A DNA stretch of 62,000 nucleotides from Cristatella mucedo (GCA_009760855.2 WPIO01000108.1:260001-322000), one strand, 5' to 3'. Counted from the stretch's first letter, positions 1 through 42,560 are shown. Numbers and translations: made by a program. Notes: generated by a model not told the origin, from the sequence alone.

Positions 1-12041
<12,041 letters not shown>

Positions 12042-15000
12042 TGGATCGTCGAGCGGAGTCGGAAGTTCGATAATCGCTCTAGATCGTCGCTGCCACTTCC
12101 TCCGCCGGAATTGCCGGCGTCGCCTCCTTTGGCCGCGTCGCTGTGCGCGAGGAAGCGACCGCGTGGTGCTCGACAATGGGCGGCGGCAGCGGCTGCAAGC
12201 GCGTCCTGCTCCGATTGGCTACGTTCAAAACGCTCGAACCAGCATGGGGTCAATTCAAGGAGCAATTACGTGCGCTAAGTGCATAGCAGCTACAATCGAA
12301 AACGGGCGGAGGCCGCAATTGTGCGCAGCTCTGTCAGCTTTGGGTGCAAGGTTTTAAAAATGGACGCCGCACCATCGCAGCGGCAGCGCCACTCTAAGAC
12401 GAAGGGGCGAAATTGGCGTAGCAGGGCAGCCGCTAGCGCATTTTATGATGATAATAGTAATAAAAAAAAACATTTTTATAACGGTCTCACAAAACAAATC
12501 TCTTTCTTGGCACTTTACACATGCTAGAAAGGCAGCACGATGAAATAGTCAGCGGCAATAGTTATGCACGAAGTCAATGACCGTAACGTGATTAGAGGTG
12601 GCACGCACAGGATTAACGCATGAATGTGGTGAGCAGGTCCCACGAAAAACTGCGATACGCAACAATACACTGCGATACACTGAGATACAACTGCCATTTC
12701 CACAACAAACGTCAGAAAACTGCGGCTACGATTCCAAATTATATATAAGGGTGTTACGGGTTTACCCGAAATTCAGGCAATCGCACACAGGCAATCTCGT
12801 GCCATAGCCTCAAATGGCCAGTTTACACATTCAAACTGCGATACGGCTTCAGAATTCTATGCGTGAATGCAATTTTGATTCATTATTACAGATCAAACTA
12901 GTCCAAGTTTATAAAATAAGTTTCATGTTACTGCGCTTGCGTGTTCTCGTGCTATAGCTTCCGGTGGCCCGGCACCAAGTGGCAGCTCAGAACATTTGAA
13001 CTGCAATAAAACTCCCATTTCCACAAAAAGATTTGCGCAACAGCGGTTTAGATTCCGAAAATAGAGACAACTACGATTGATATGAAAATAATAACGATAT
13101 AATAATGTAGAAAATTTAGTATAGCAATTTCGATTCCTAGCGGCCGACAGCCGTGTTCCGTATTAACACACCCAATTTCATTCAATTGCACTTGTCTGGT
13201 CTCAGGCCTCAGGTTCAATGGCCCAGCCCAAATGGCAGCCCTAAATAATTGGACCACAAAATCCAGCTGCTACATCCACAAAACCTTCGGGCAGTATCGG
13301 TTTTTATTTCAAATGACAAGAGAACAGTAGGTCAAGTTTAACTACGCACTGAACTGCACTGAACTGAAGATTGCGCTTGCGTGTTCTCAAGCCATTGCCT
13401 CCGACCAAATAAATTAAATTAAATTAAATGCCGGCTTGAAATTAAAATTAAAAAATTAAAATAAAATAAATTTAAATAAACAAATTTATAAATAATAAAA
13501 AATAAATAATGATAATAGATAAATTTAAATACATTAAATTAAATTAAATGCCATTGAATGCCATTTTATGGCCGGCTCAAATGAAAGCCCTAAATAGTCA
13601 CACTGCGACGCACAGATGTCTTTTCAGAAAAAAACTTTGGGCTACTGCGGTTGTAATTCCTCACTAGGGAAAACGGCGTACTTAGTTTATCCGCCGAGTT
13701 TCCCGCCGTTAAGCTTGCTTGTTCCAATGCTACAACCTCCATCGGCATGGTCTATCAGGCCTCCACGCTGCTGCTGTTGCAACGAAAGGCCTAGCGCTGC
13801 GGCAGGTCTGATTCCGCGTTGCAGATGATCACCTGATACGGTTTAAACCACTGAATGTCGTGTAAATGCACATGCGTGCGTTCTTGTGCAATGGCCGAGC
13901 TCAACGAGCAGTCCCACATTTTCAAGCGACGACACGACTGCCATTTTAATTGGCATCGAACAACTGTGGTGTTAAATTCAACGTGTAGACCGCAGTGGTC
14001 AAGGTTTAGTCGCAAAATTGTGTGACATTGTGCCTCCATGCTCTCACGCAATGGCCTCCAACGCCCGGGCCGCAGTGCAAATTTAAACATACAGATAATC
14101 TCTGCTACTAGAGATACTACTTTCTTTTACCCCTTGACTTGCTCATCTAGCGATCTATGCATTGCAGCTGCATTGCTTTGAGCAGTCAGAGGACTGAAAA
14201 GAGCGCTAGTAAATAGCATCGTTCACTTCAAAGATTCCGTCATCTCGCGGGCAGCCGCCACTGAGACTGCGCCCGGCGACTGCCGCGCGTCGAACTTTAT
14301 TGCCAGCGAAACGCCGCGGCGCAGCCGCCGGCGCCTTCGGTTCCCGCTAGTGCACGGCACAGACGAACGAGATCTCGATCCCTCGACCACTCACGCGGCC
14401 GACGGCAGCTGTTCGTTCTCAGGACGCCGCCGCGATACGGGCGTGCGGCAGCAACCATTCTGCCGTGGCCAGCATGGCGACCAGGAAGGCGACAGGCGGC
14501 GATGGCCGCCACGTACATCCGCGCGATACTTGACGAAAGATGGCGGACGTGACCACGGAGGAATTGTCAGCGGTAAAATACATCGCGTCATAGCTCAACG
14601 AAAAGGTGCTGCAACGATGATAACAATGATATTAATATTATAATTCTTACTATTAACGTTCTTTTTGTTGTTAGCATTATTATTGTTGTTAACAAGAATT
14701 TGCTTAGCACCCTCACAAAACTTAATCTCTTTCTAGGCACTTGGATGTCAAGCGGCAATTTATTAGCGCGCAGCGAGCCCACGATGAGCCTCGAGCGGCC
14801 AGCCGCCATCAGATTGCAAAAGAGCAAAGGTGAATTTAAAGATGAAGGACGAGCATGGAAGAACGGAGCAAACAGCGAAAGAGACAGAGAGACAGAGAAA
14901 GAGAGAGACAGGGAGAGACAGAGATACAGAAAAAGACAGAGACGGTGAGAGAAATGCAGAGAGTAAGAGTGAGAGAAATAGAGAAAGAGACAGAGAGATT

Positions 15001-15232
15001 GACTGACGGACAGAGCGACTGGCAGACAGAGAGACACACTTCGAGGGAGACGCAGAGCGAGATGCAAACCACGGCATTGCGCATGCGCATTGCTTCGCCC
15101 CATGCCCCATGCGCATTTCTTGTCGAGACAAAATAGGGTCTTCGACCGCGCGTCAGCGCAAACCGAGCGAACATCCTACGCGAGCCCCCAGATAGAGCTC
15201 TGCGGGCGCACGCACGCGCGCACACCCGCCCC
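12042..15232. other. Interval between gene B stop and gene A start; repeats only
   Basis: No exon was supported here. It holds diverged LINE 3' ends (about 12475-12640 and 14690-14760), a divergent tandem repeat (12640-14090), AT-rich sequence (13430-13560) and a purine-rich tract (14870-15070). Confidence 0.5.
12640..14090. repeat. Divergent tandem repeat, unit about 250-350 bp
   Basis: A core reading like CCATTTCCACAA, then CGG and a GATTCC-type end, recurs near 12700, 13015, 13265 and 13617. A second core like CGTGTTCTCGTGC followed by GGCC recurs near 12795, 12938, 13379, 13873 and 14041. Units are far from identical, so the array is old. Confidence 0.55.
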
Positions 15233-32624
<17,392 letters not shown>

Positions 32625-33849
32625 CTTTCGGCACGTTGTTGCCACGTGTGATTATTTTTCCTTGGCAGTTTGCAATGGCGTTGGCGTGGCGCTTCGTCGG
32701 TGCGGCTGTGCCTTGACGGCGCGCGGCCGTTCATTATTCGCACAGACTTCCCTTTCCGGCGGCTAGCACTGATAGTTGGCTGTGGGCGTAGCTGAGGTAG
32801 TTTGCGACGTGCTACCTCTCACAATTGAATGATTCCGAGCCGCCTCAGCGTGTCTACTTTTTGATCCGCAGCACGTCAGAGTAACCTCATTACAACCTTT
32901 TCTCACTATCTATCCCAAATCGGATGGAAAGCAGACATTTGTGATTTCAAATAGTCCGAAGAAATTGCTTCTAATTTCTTATTTGAAATACTTTACTCGA
33001 TCGAGTAATTTTTTTTCTAATTTCTGGTTTCTAGGCTAGACAAATGTCTAACTTTTGTAAGCTTCTAGCATCTCAAAATTCTCAAATTTACTATGGAAAC
33101 TCAAAGGTTTCATAGCTACCGTTGTACCCAAAAATAAGAACTTCAACAAAAATTAACACCGGCATTCTAATAATGCTTTGGAGAAATGTAATTCATACCC
33201 AGAAAGTTAGCCCAAACACGGCAGCTACTTTGTCTAACAGAGCAGCCGTTGCAGAAGACTACGGACAGTGCGATCATGTGGCATCCAGCGGCTGAGGGAT
33301 GCCAAGAAAAGTAGACGAAGGAAGCCGGTGTGCAGAGCTATATTTGATTCGAGAGTCAGCGAGAGCTTTTTCATTTCAAACATAGGATGTGCCTAATAAA
33401 AATAGCTAATAAAACTAACAAAACTAAATAAAACTTAATTAAAATAACTGAACTTTAGCACCACTTCTGTCAGCGATATGGTTTGCATGCATCCTATTAG
33501 ACCCAGGTGCTCTCAACACCTTATTGCCTTACCCAGTTACTGTCAGAAACAAAGGAATATGCACGCCAGAATGAATTTTTCTGGAATGGTAGCATCATTT
33601 AATTTTTCTCGCTATTTTCCGTACCTGCTGACTGAAGCTCACAATCCAGAAAGAGATCGTCAAATGCGTGTATTCGGGCTGCAAACTCGTACACAATAAG
33701 TGGCGCGTCGCTAATAAAATTGGTCCACTACTTTTCTATTCTGGAATCTGCAGAAGGCTGGAAAGTCGGCGATAGATGGTCAGCCGAAATCTTTTATCAC
33801 AGCTTGCCTATCGGCAGAGCTTTATTTTTTCGCAGCCCTAAAGTTGCTA

Positions 33850-35560
33850 TCTCAAATTTGATCTGGCCTTTGTGTTGCTGTTCTTTGACCATTTTATTTT
33901 TCACCAGTGGCCCGTCATTATTGTCGGCGATATTAATGTAAGAGTCAATCAGCGACTTAAAAGGAAATACAACTCCACCATTTGAGAGTTTAAGAGTTCC
34001 ATCTAAACCTGAAACTTCGGAATGCCCAGCGTTGAGCGTGCTCCCGCGGTCCCAGGTCCTTCAAATCATCAGCCATCGTTCGACCAATACTTTAAAAGCC
34101 TGGATTTGATTAAGAGGTCGTAGCAAGCTATCGCACCGGTTACGTTATTTGTTTTTCATCAAACATTTTTGAACAGAGTTTTTCTATGTAGCTTGTGACG
34201 ATCCACACTGGCAATGATGGATTGTCAGACAGATTTCAGTCGGCATTCAAGTGACACCGCTCTATTTAAACTACCCTCTCCGTGTCCACCAACGACATCC
34301 TATGCTAAAACGGTTACGGCAATGGCGCTGCCCCGGCTCCGCTGGATCTACCAGCGACGCTCGTGGCAATCAATCGCGATATCTTATATAAATGATTCAG
34401 AACAATGATCGATCTAAAGGACGAGAAACTGGCGCGGTAAATCCGATTTCTGAGATATTGTATAATGCACCCCGTGCGGTGGTCATCTCAAATCGTCCAG
34501 ACGAGTCACCTGTGCAGTTTCACAAGGGTCCGTCCTTGGTCCTTTGCTGTTCTCGATTTATGCTGAACATTAGAGACAGGTGAGTTTGTCCGATGAGTTG
34601 GCTATCATTCTATTATCTAACTTGCAACATAGAATGATAGTCAGCCATCATTCTATGCTGACGCGATGCTACGAAATGTATTTGTCATTTAAATTGCCGA
34701 AATCTGCTGCAGCGACTGGCCAACTTAAAGCATGCCTTGAAAATGTCCTATCATGGATGTTGGCGAATTCCTATAAACTGAATGACGATTAAACTGAACT
34801 GCTACTCAAAGGACACATCATTCGTGTGGCTGGAATAGAAGACCTTGCTCTTACAATAGGCGATGCTATCAAGCGACTGTACCCGCGTGCTTAGAAATCT
34901 GGAGTCTTCCTTGAGAGCTGCCTATACTCTAAAAGTTTTGATTAAGAAGATTGCGTCCACAGCCAGCAATCACGTCCAATCCCCATTTACCTAGCGCTCT
35001 CTGGTTCTGTCAAGGCAAATTATTGTTACTACATTTTGGCGGCGCCACCGGAAAAAATTCATTATAACCCTGCAGCTGGTGATGAATATAGCTGCAATGC
35101 TAGTCACAAAATGCCGCAGGATTACCCAAGTGTCTTTACCGCTGAAGGATATTCAGTTGCATTCGATTGGTAACAGTAGACCAAGTAAAATTCTTACGCC
35201 GACCCACTACGCTTGCATAGGATTGGGCCTTCACCAAGGTGAACGGCTGCACCAGTTTCAGCCTCCTCCTGCCCTTACGTCCTCGTTGGACAAAAAATAT
35301 TTAGCTGTTCCATTACTCCGCCCAAAGAGAACGTTGGCGACAGACGATTTTGTCGCGCAGGCTCTAAACTGCGGAGCTCACTTCCGCAATTCCAACGCAG
35401 CGACATCTTCTACCCAGCTGCCGACTACGGCACGTCATTTCCCGCCATTCATTCTGAGAGGCTGCGTCGATGCTACTAATCGCCCTGCGACCTCAACTGC
35501 AGAGTCTGACCCAGCAATGCTTCTCACTTTCTCTCTTTGGTGCGTGAGATGAACTCTGTT
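33850..35560 (+). mobile_element. Second LINE family, highly decayed
   Basis: Frame fragments in order give PVIIVGDINVRVN (AP endonuclease Gly-Asp-Phe-Asn motif), DRFQSAFK, NGAAPAPLDLPATLVAINRD (Leu-Asp-Leu-Ser-x-x-Phe-Asp region), SVLGPLLFSIY, a broken Tyr-Ala-Asp-Asp site near 34655, LENVLSWMLANSYKLNDD, and a C-terminal SSLP-type motif near 35390. Several stops and frameshifts separate them. The order shows one plus-strand non-LTR element. Its sequence differs clearly from the 57 kb LINE. Confidence 0.75.
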
Positions 35561-35639
35561 GGCCACTGCGTTTGAACTTCATTAATGGCACTTTCTATCG
35601 GAAAGCAGCTCCGACTTGGAAACTCTCCTGAGTAACCTT

Positions 35640-35835
35640 CAGAGAACTCAATCTCTTTCTAGGCGCTTTACATTTGCTCCAAAGGGAATTGCGATTGAAT
35701 GGTGAGTAATATCATGCTTGATAAACAGCATGAATAACATGGTTAGGGGTGACATGCACAGGGTCAGCATGCAAATGTGGTTAGTGGCAGCATGCACAGT
35801 GTCAGTACCCATAAGCATTAATATTGATATCACTA
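35640..35835 (-). mobile_element. LINE 3' UTR fragment
   Basis: It is the reverse of the 57 kb LINE tail, starting GAGAACTCAATCTCTTTCTA and including the GGTTAGGGGTGACATGCACA stretch. It contains no coding part. Confidence 0.75.
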
Positions 35836-36547
35836 CTAATTACTCGTTTAATAATACTATTTTCCTAATTTGTTTCATAAGATCACGAGCTTTGCCCTTT
35901 GTTTCCGGTTAGAGTGAATTCGGAAAACGCAACACTCGAATGACCGTCGCAGTTATCAGAGTTCGCTGGCTATGCGTCGTAGCCAGCGATTGCGTGGCAA
36001 TTAGCAAAGCCTATTGACACTGGTACTGCAATATCTGCGAGCTGCTTTTAGCGAGCCTCACTCTGAGGCTCCGCAAAATGTCGCCGGAGATGACGAAGGG
36101 TGAAAATCGATGAAATCTCAGGTGGCACAATTGTGCGTTCAACGACAGGCTTTCGCAAAACATCCTGGCTACGTCATGCTGATATCGATTTACGGGAAGT
36201 AGAACGCTTGCGACGTTCCTTCCTTGTACCACTACCATGCAGACGCCTCCGAGTAAAACGCACGCTGGACAGATGATAAAATCGCTGCTGCTGCTCGCGT
36301 TGATACTTTTGCCGTCGGCACTCGCTGGTGGGTGCCGCCTGCTCTGACGCTTTCTTCCGCGCGACGCTTCGTGGATAGGCTAATTTAGTGCGAACACAAT
36401 TTTTTGGAAAAGTCTATATGTAAGAGCGGCTTTTGCAAGGTGCCCGTGCTGCAAATTTCTGTCCACTACTATGGACTGATATATATAATGAAAAAATATA
36501 AATATATATATATATTTATATTTATATATATTTAGATATATACATAT

Positions 36548-37080
36548 AGAGACGAGCTGGTTTGGTCGGTCCGGTGGTTAAGGCGCTCGCCCCTGTCAAG
36601 GTCTGGCTGATGTCATGGGCTTCAGCCCCCGAGGGACAAGTGAAGTGCCCAAATAGAGACCGTGCATTTTAGCAATTTAGTTCGTGTGCTCCCAAAAAAG
36701 CCTGAAACTCCCTCTCGACCTGCGTCCGAACATCCCCTGACCTGACCACATTTAAAATGAACTATAAAACACACCAATTTAGGACAGCATTTAGTGGGTC
36801 CCTGCGATTTGTCCTTGATGTGCTTTTTATGCGTGCGGACACTATGCATGCTTCCACTAACCGCATTTGCATGCTGACCCTGTGCATGTCACCCCTAAGC
36901 ATGTTATTTATTTTGTTTGTTTTTCAAGCATGATTTTACTTGCCATTCAATTGCATTTTTCTTTGCAGCAAATGTAAAGCGCCTAGAAAGAGATTAGGTT
37001 CTCTTAGGGCGCTTTATGAAGTGCATTATTATTATTAATAAGTTCTCTTGGGGAGCTATGCAAATGAATTATATTATTTA
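36548..37080 (+). mobile_element. SINE-B copy split by a LINE insertion
   Basis: SINE-B sequence runs from about 36548 to CCCAAATAGAG at 36657 and resumes at AGTTCTCTTGGGGAGCTATG near 37038. Between them (about 36658-37037) is a plus-strand LINE 3' end with the AAAGCGCC...GGGCGCTTT hairpin and ATTATTATT tail. The nesting shows the LINE moved after the SINE. Confidence 0.85.
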
Positions 37081-37284
37081 GTGTATTCGGTTCACTAACG
37101 GGTAGGAATTTGTTTCCAAAAGTGCATTACTATCCCTTTGGGAAATGAAAGCCACTGGCTTAGATGGGCGCACTTAAAACGACTTTTACAATCTAAGGTT
37201 ACAGTTTTCCAGCAGCAACGTTATTCAGAATGTCTCGGACTATTTTTCGCAAGTTTCATGCCTTTTGGACATTTACGTTGGCAG

Positions 37285-37542
37285 ACACCGTAAGCGGTAT
37301 CTTTCAACTGGTAAATAGCACAGCCAGCACGCAGACCAGCGGATCTATGAGTACACCACCGGCCTCTGACATTATTGGCGACATCGCTCAGTCCTCTTTA
37401 CCTGAATGCACGATGTCATGTTTGCTAGCGACGAGTTGTTGGGCGATACACTTTGACAAGGATCATAGAAAGTGCACCATGATGAAGAAATGCTATGCAA
37501 CCCCTACGAACGAGGCCACTGAGGCATTTCAGGGCTATCACG
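37285..37542 (+). CDS. C1 PAN/apple-like exon
   Basis: The exon opens DTVSGIFQLVNSTAS directly after the predicted signal cleavage and contains SLPECTMSCLLATSCWAIHF, DKDHRKCTMMKKCYATP and a GTAGGC donor. Four to five cysteines with Cys-x-x-x-Cys and Cys-Trp-Ala resemble PAN/apple folds, which mediate protein or sugar binding. The fit to the family is by pattern only. The exon is uninterrupted and close to those of copies 2 and 3. Confidence 0.65.
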
Positions 37543-38544
37543 GTAGGCGTACTTGCTCAGCAGTCGCAGTTTCAGTTTCGCTCTTTTTTAACGGTTGCGA
37601 AAATCTTTATGTGGATTCATAGCAGTGATAATGTATTTTGTATAGCCCCACATGATAAATTAATCTTTTAGATGAGCAATGAAGTGCACTGTTGTAGGCG
37701 CAACTTGACACCGAAACTTGTCGCTCTGACCCTGACCCTTGTAGTCATAGGTTATGCAAGGGCTAATTTGTGTTGCTTTTCTCGCTAAGTGTGCCTGACT
37801 AAAGCTACGAAGGCACGGCATGCAGCTCTAAATTAGTCGGTAAGTAACCGATGTATTATTAATAGCTATAAACTGTGCAGTTCATGTACCATTCGTTTAT
37901 CGATTCTCGGCCACCTGAGGGCGCCTACCGGGTCAGGAAGTATTGAGCTAGGCCGCCGAAGTCAAACCTTTGACGTTGAACTCTTCACACTTCACCTGTC
38001 TAGCTTGATTTAGAGGTTAAGTACTAATCGTGTACTAAGTACTGATAATGGCCATTTTTACTAGATCGCATTGATTCTATCTACAATGTAGCCATGTCAT
38101 CACTTGCAGAATGTGGTTCAAATGTACAGCTGTATATTTTCTTGCTGTCATCACTAATGCCGCCAGAACATTACTCGAGAGCAAGGCAAAGTCGACTGTA
38201 CTCACCAGTCTTCTCGCTGTTGATTGCAGTTCCTGTCAGCACAGCCTGATATTTTAATAAATTAGTGCATCTATAGTGAAACCGCAATGCGTGCATGCTA
38301 GAAATGGTCTACCATTTGAATAAAAATCAAATGGTAAATCATATTCAAATGGTAAGTCAAATTTGAATGGAAAATCAAGGTCAAGGCCATATTGAGCTGC
38401 TCATTCCGATGGTTTTCGATGGATCGGTCACGTGATCGAGCTCAGAGGGCAGGTAACTCCAGGAAAGCGGTCGAGTGACGAGCTTTGCCTACCAAAGACT
38501 TGTTGAGGCCCGACATCGGGGTGGTCTTGCAAGTTTACCACCTC

Positions 38545-38945
38545 TAAATAATAATAGCACTAATGCACTTGATAAAGCACCCTCAGAGAAATCAATCTCC
38601 TCCTAGGCGCTTTACATTTGCTGCAAAAGGTAACTCGATTGAATCATGAGTAATATCATGCTTGATAAACAACATGAACAACGTGGCTAGGGGTGACATG
38701 CGCAGGATCAGCATGCAAATGTGGTTAGTGGCAGCATGTACAGTGTCAGTACGCATAAGCACGAGAAGGAAGAATCGCAGGGACCCATTAAATGATGTCC
38801 CAAATAGGTGTGTTTTAAAGTTCTTTGTAAATATGGTCAAGCCAGGGGATGTTCTGATGCAAGTCGGGAGAGAGTTTCAGTCTGTGGGAGCGTACGAACT
38901 AAATGCACGGCCTCCAAAGGATTTGAGGTTTGTACGAGACGGCTG
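38545..38945 (-). mobile_element. LINE 3' end, 5'-truncated
   Basis: In reverse it gives the end of the reverse-transcriptase frame (Arg-Ala-Phe-x-x-Tyr-Ala-Pro type) and the whole 3' UTR. It is in the long C1 intron. Confidence 0.8.
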
Positions 38946-39019
38946 TGGCATTTCTTGGTTTGGGCCTGATGCCATGATGGCTTCTGCTTTGTTTTTGCAT
39001 AAGATCGCAACATCCTCAC

Positions 39020-39850
39020 TTTGATGGCAGCAGACCTTCCTAAATGAAACGATGATATGATCAACATGTTAGTTATGCAAAAACCAAGTCTGGTTAAGAA
39101 ACTTGAAAGGCAAACGCTCAAAATTAGCTTTCAGGCATATAATCAGTTGATTTTAAACGAAATATAGGCGTCCAGTTTTAAAGAGACCTCTGCCACGTCA
39201 TTTCGGCAGTCAAGTCTGCCTATTTTCAGGTACATAAGATTGCTAAATCGGCTTAGCTTACACAGGGCTACTAAACCTAAATTGACTCGTGCATTTCTGA
39301 CATCCTGTATTGACTTCTGTCTGCAACACACTTCTGTCACCCACTTTTAGGTTTTTCATATTTCTTTATCTCCAGCCTATCAAATTCAACTGCTCCCGCA
39401 CAAAAAACTATAAGCATCGTACAGTCTAATTTTCTGAATCTAATCGTTTACACATTCCTTGTACGGAACTCAAATCACTAATAGACCATGTCTTTAGTGT
39501 ATATGCTCTCAAAGCTTACAACTCAATTTCGACTGGCTTTACGATATCCTCCGGCTTGATGGCATTTAAAATGAAGCTAAAATTGCATCTATGTATCACA
39601 GAATTGATTGGCTCCGTGCGATTTGTCCTTTGTGCCCTTGTGCGTGCTGAGGTTGTGCATGCTGTCACTAGCCATATTTGCATGCGGACCCTGTGCATGT
39701 CACCTCTCACCGTGTTGTGCTTGTTGACATTGAGCAGGCTGCCAATAACCATTAAATCATGCTTCATTTGGAGTAAATGCAAAGTGCCTAGAAATAGGGC
39801 AAGTTCTCTGAGAGCGATACACACATTTTATTGAACTTCCAAATTCGGAG
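39020..39850 (+). mobile_element. Diverged LINE copy
   Basis: It begins like the 42.26 kb copy (ATGGCAGCA then AAACGATGAT-type sequence), continues through TCTGCCTATTTTCAGG, a deletion, and the 3' UTR to GAAATAGGGCAAGTTCTCT. Many substitutions show it is an older copy. Confidence 0.7.
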
Positions 39851-41369
39851 TGATTTTGGCCGACGCATATGACCAGTCAAGTTCCCTGACTTGCATTCTC
39901 TCAATTTCCTATCTACCGTACGAAGCGAGGCCGGCACACAATGGCAGAGCGTTTGGTTCAAACGTTTTTATCATCTGACCTCCTGACATCTGAAGGAAAC
40001 CCTGCCGGTTTGTCTTCCTGACCTCCTGACTCTGTGTGTGTGCTATGGGCTTCGTCTGCCAGGCACGAGGAGCCAGCAGTGGTCAAATGATGTTTACCTC
40101 ACAAAAGCCAGACATCGCAAAAAGTAGCGACCCTTCTTATTCTCGTCTGCAGTATTCCTACTTCTGGGGGTACGGTAATTAGTCGAACTCATCATTAAAA
40201 CGGCTGCATTCTAAATTAGCCAGATAATGACGACTATGCATTACTCGCGGTTCCTGGGTGTATTATTCGACCGCGTTTGGCCAAGGCCGAATAATGTGTT
40301 GATGCAATCAATAGGCAGAAAGTTGTGTTTCTGGAGTCGATCCAGACATGTAAGCTGATTTGAGCCCTACACTACGATGCCACTGAGCAATTTCTTAACG
40401 TCAAAGCAGCCTTTAAACATGTTCGGCGCCTTCGGCACTGTCCCATTGGCGTGTCTGCTCAATGGATACGAAACACTGTTATGCTGAGGCACGGGCGATT
40501 ACAGTCGTTATTCCAGCCGTATACCACTACTGTCAGCATAGCAATGTGCTTTAATGCAGTACCTGCACGTTACCACTAGCCGAGATATAAGGTTGGGACG
40601 TCACCGATAGTTGTCGTGCGTCAGCTGAGATTGGCCTGAGATTGAGGTTGCAATCAGCAGGGATTGTAGCGAGCGCTGCGTTTGAGGCCTAGTATTGCCC
40701 GTCCGTGGACGCAGCCGTGGGCTCAGCAGCCTATGTACTAGAAGCTCCTGGGGCATGGCATTCTGGTATCAGCAGTGGATGAGATGGCGGAAAGATGGAT
40801 GACGGTGCCTCCAGCAAAGGATACCATTTGCCTCCTTATCATGTAGGCATTATTATTTTAGTCCGTTTAACGTAACTTTCTGTTCTTAGTTTTACTCATC
40901 GGCCGCGGTACACGAGCTGACCGCCGGACTGGTGGCCTACAAATGAATTGAATCAACTCGCCATTGCGTTCGGGCCTCACCACTCGGTTATGACGTTACC
41001 TGATGCACACCAAACATCGATTCTATTACTTATACATTTATATATGATAAATAAAAACTAAGTATAGTTGAGTGTTCGTATAATCAATCTAATCAGTGGC
41101 ACCAACAGCTATCGACTTTGTAATACTCGAGTTGGGGTCGTTCACTAATCTATGTTGGCCTTACACCTATCAGGGTGCAGCACCGAATACTGTACGTCGA
41201 CCGAAAATCACTTACGATTTCCGAAATCTGCACCACGTCTTTTGTATATATATTGATAAATGCATATTGAAATGTATACTGAATAATTAGAAACATATGC
41301 ACATGATTTGGACTGTCGAGGAATAAAGACTAATCAGTGTGCACAATACAAACGCCTCATGCTTAAGTA

Positions 41370-42560
41370 ATAATAACAATGCACTTGATAAAGCGCCCTC
41401 GGAGAACCTAATCTCTTTCTAGACGCTTTACATTTGCTGCAAAGGGAAATGCAATTGAATGTAAAGTAAAATCATGCTTGAAAAACAAACAAAATGAATA
41501 ACATGGTTAGGAGTGACATGCACAGGGTCAGCATGCAAATGTGGTTAGTGGCAGCATGCACAGTTTCAGCACGCATATGCACATCAAGGAAGAATAACAG
41601 GGACCCAGTAAATGCTGTCCTAAATAGGTGTGTTTTTAAGTTCCTTTTAAATGTGGTCAGGTCAGGGGATGTTCTGACGCAGTTCGGGAGGGAATTCCAG
41701 GCTTTGGGAGCACACGAACTAAATGCACGGTCTCCATAGGATTTAAGGTTTGTACCTTGCTAGTAAGTTCAAGTCAGGCTTTAGAGCTAATCACTCCACA
41801 GAGTCAGCATTCCTTAGGGTATACAACGACCTAGTTAGGAATGCAGACATGGGTAGAGTGTCTCTGCTTGTTTTGCTTGATCTTTCGACACTTTTGATAC
41901 CATCGATCATAAAGTTCTTCAAGAGTCCCTCTCATCTCGCCTGGGCATCACTGGCACTGCTCTGCCGTGGTTCAGGTCCTATCTCAGTGGGAGACTCCAG
42001 AGTAATGACGTGAATGGACATAGATCATCTGAAGTACCTCTGAAATACGGAGTAACTCAGGGCTCCGTGCTAGGTCTGGTTTTTTCACGGTTTATACTCT
42101 CCCTCTTGCTGATGTGATTGCCAAGCACAATATAGGCTTTCACTTCTATGTGGATGACACTCAGTTGTACCTTTGCTTTGATCACTCCCAGCCTTCGAGC
42201 ACCTCGAATTCTCTCAACTCACTTGTTGCATACATTGATGACATCCGCACATGAATGGCAGCAAAATTTCTAAAACTAAACGATGATAAAACTAACTTAC
42301 TAGTTTTGGGCAAACCCAGTGTGATTCAGAGATTGGAAAAGGCCGACTCTAAAAATTGGCTCTGCCAGCACATCTCCAGTTGAATAAACTCGAAATCTAG
42401 ATTTCATATTCCAAAGCGACCTCTCGTTAGACGACCATATCAGCTCCACAGTCAAATCTGCCTATTTTCAGCTTCATAACATTGCTAAAATTCGGGCTTG
42501 TTTAGATAAGGATACCACATATAAGTTGGTCCATGCATTCGTGACATCCCGTCTCGACGT
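41370..42560. mobile_element. LINE copy with 5' inversion
   Basis: Positions 41370-41755 are the LINE 3' end in minus orientation. From 41756 to about 42560 the sequence is the upstream reverse-transcriptase region in plus orientation, including KFKSGFRANHSTESAFLRVY, GLxFHFYVDDTQLYLCF-type sequence and TSRLD. The Tyr-Ala-Asp-Asp site reads Tyr-Val-Asp-Asp here. The two halves are adjacent, with about 280 bp of LINE missing at the joint. Confidence 0.75.

Larger units (their letters stand above)
32650..36270. other. Intergenic interval, no host gene seen
   Basis: Between gene B and the first PAN/discoidin copy I find only decayed LINE sequence (33.85-35.55 and 35.64-35.83 kb) and unremarkable AT-rich DNA. 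Short open frames here have no recognisable domain. Confidence 0.5.

Noticed and set aside
41096-41290. Independent small gene
   Set aside because: The frame has no domain and lies in a LINE-rich intron of copy 1.
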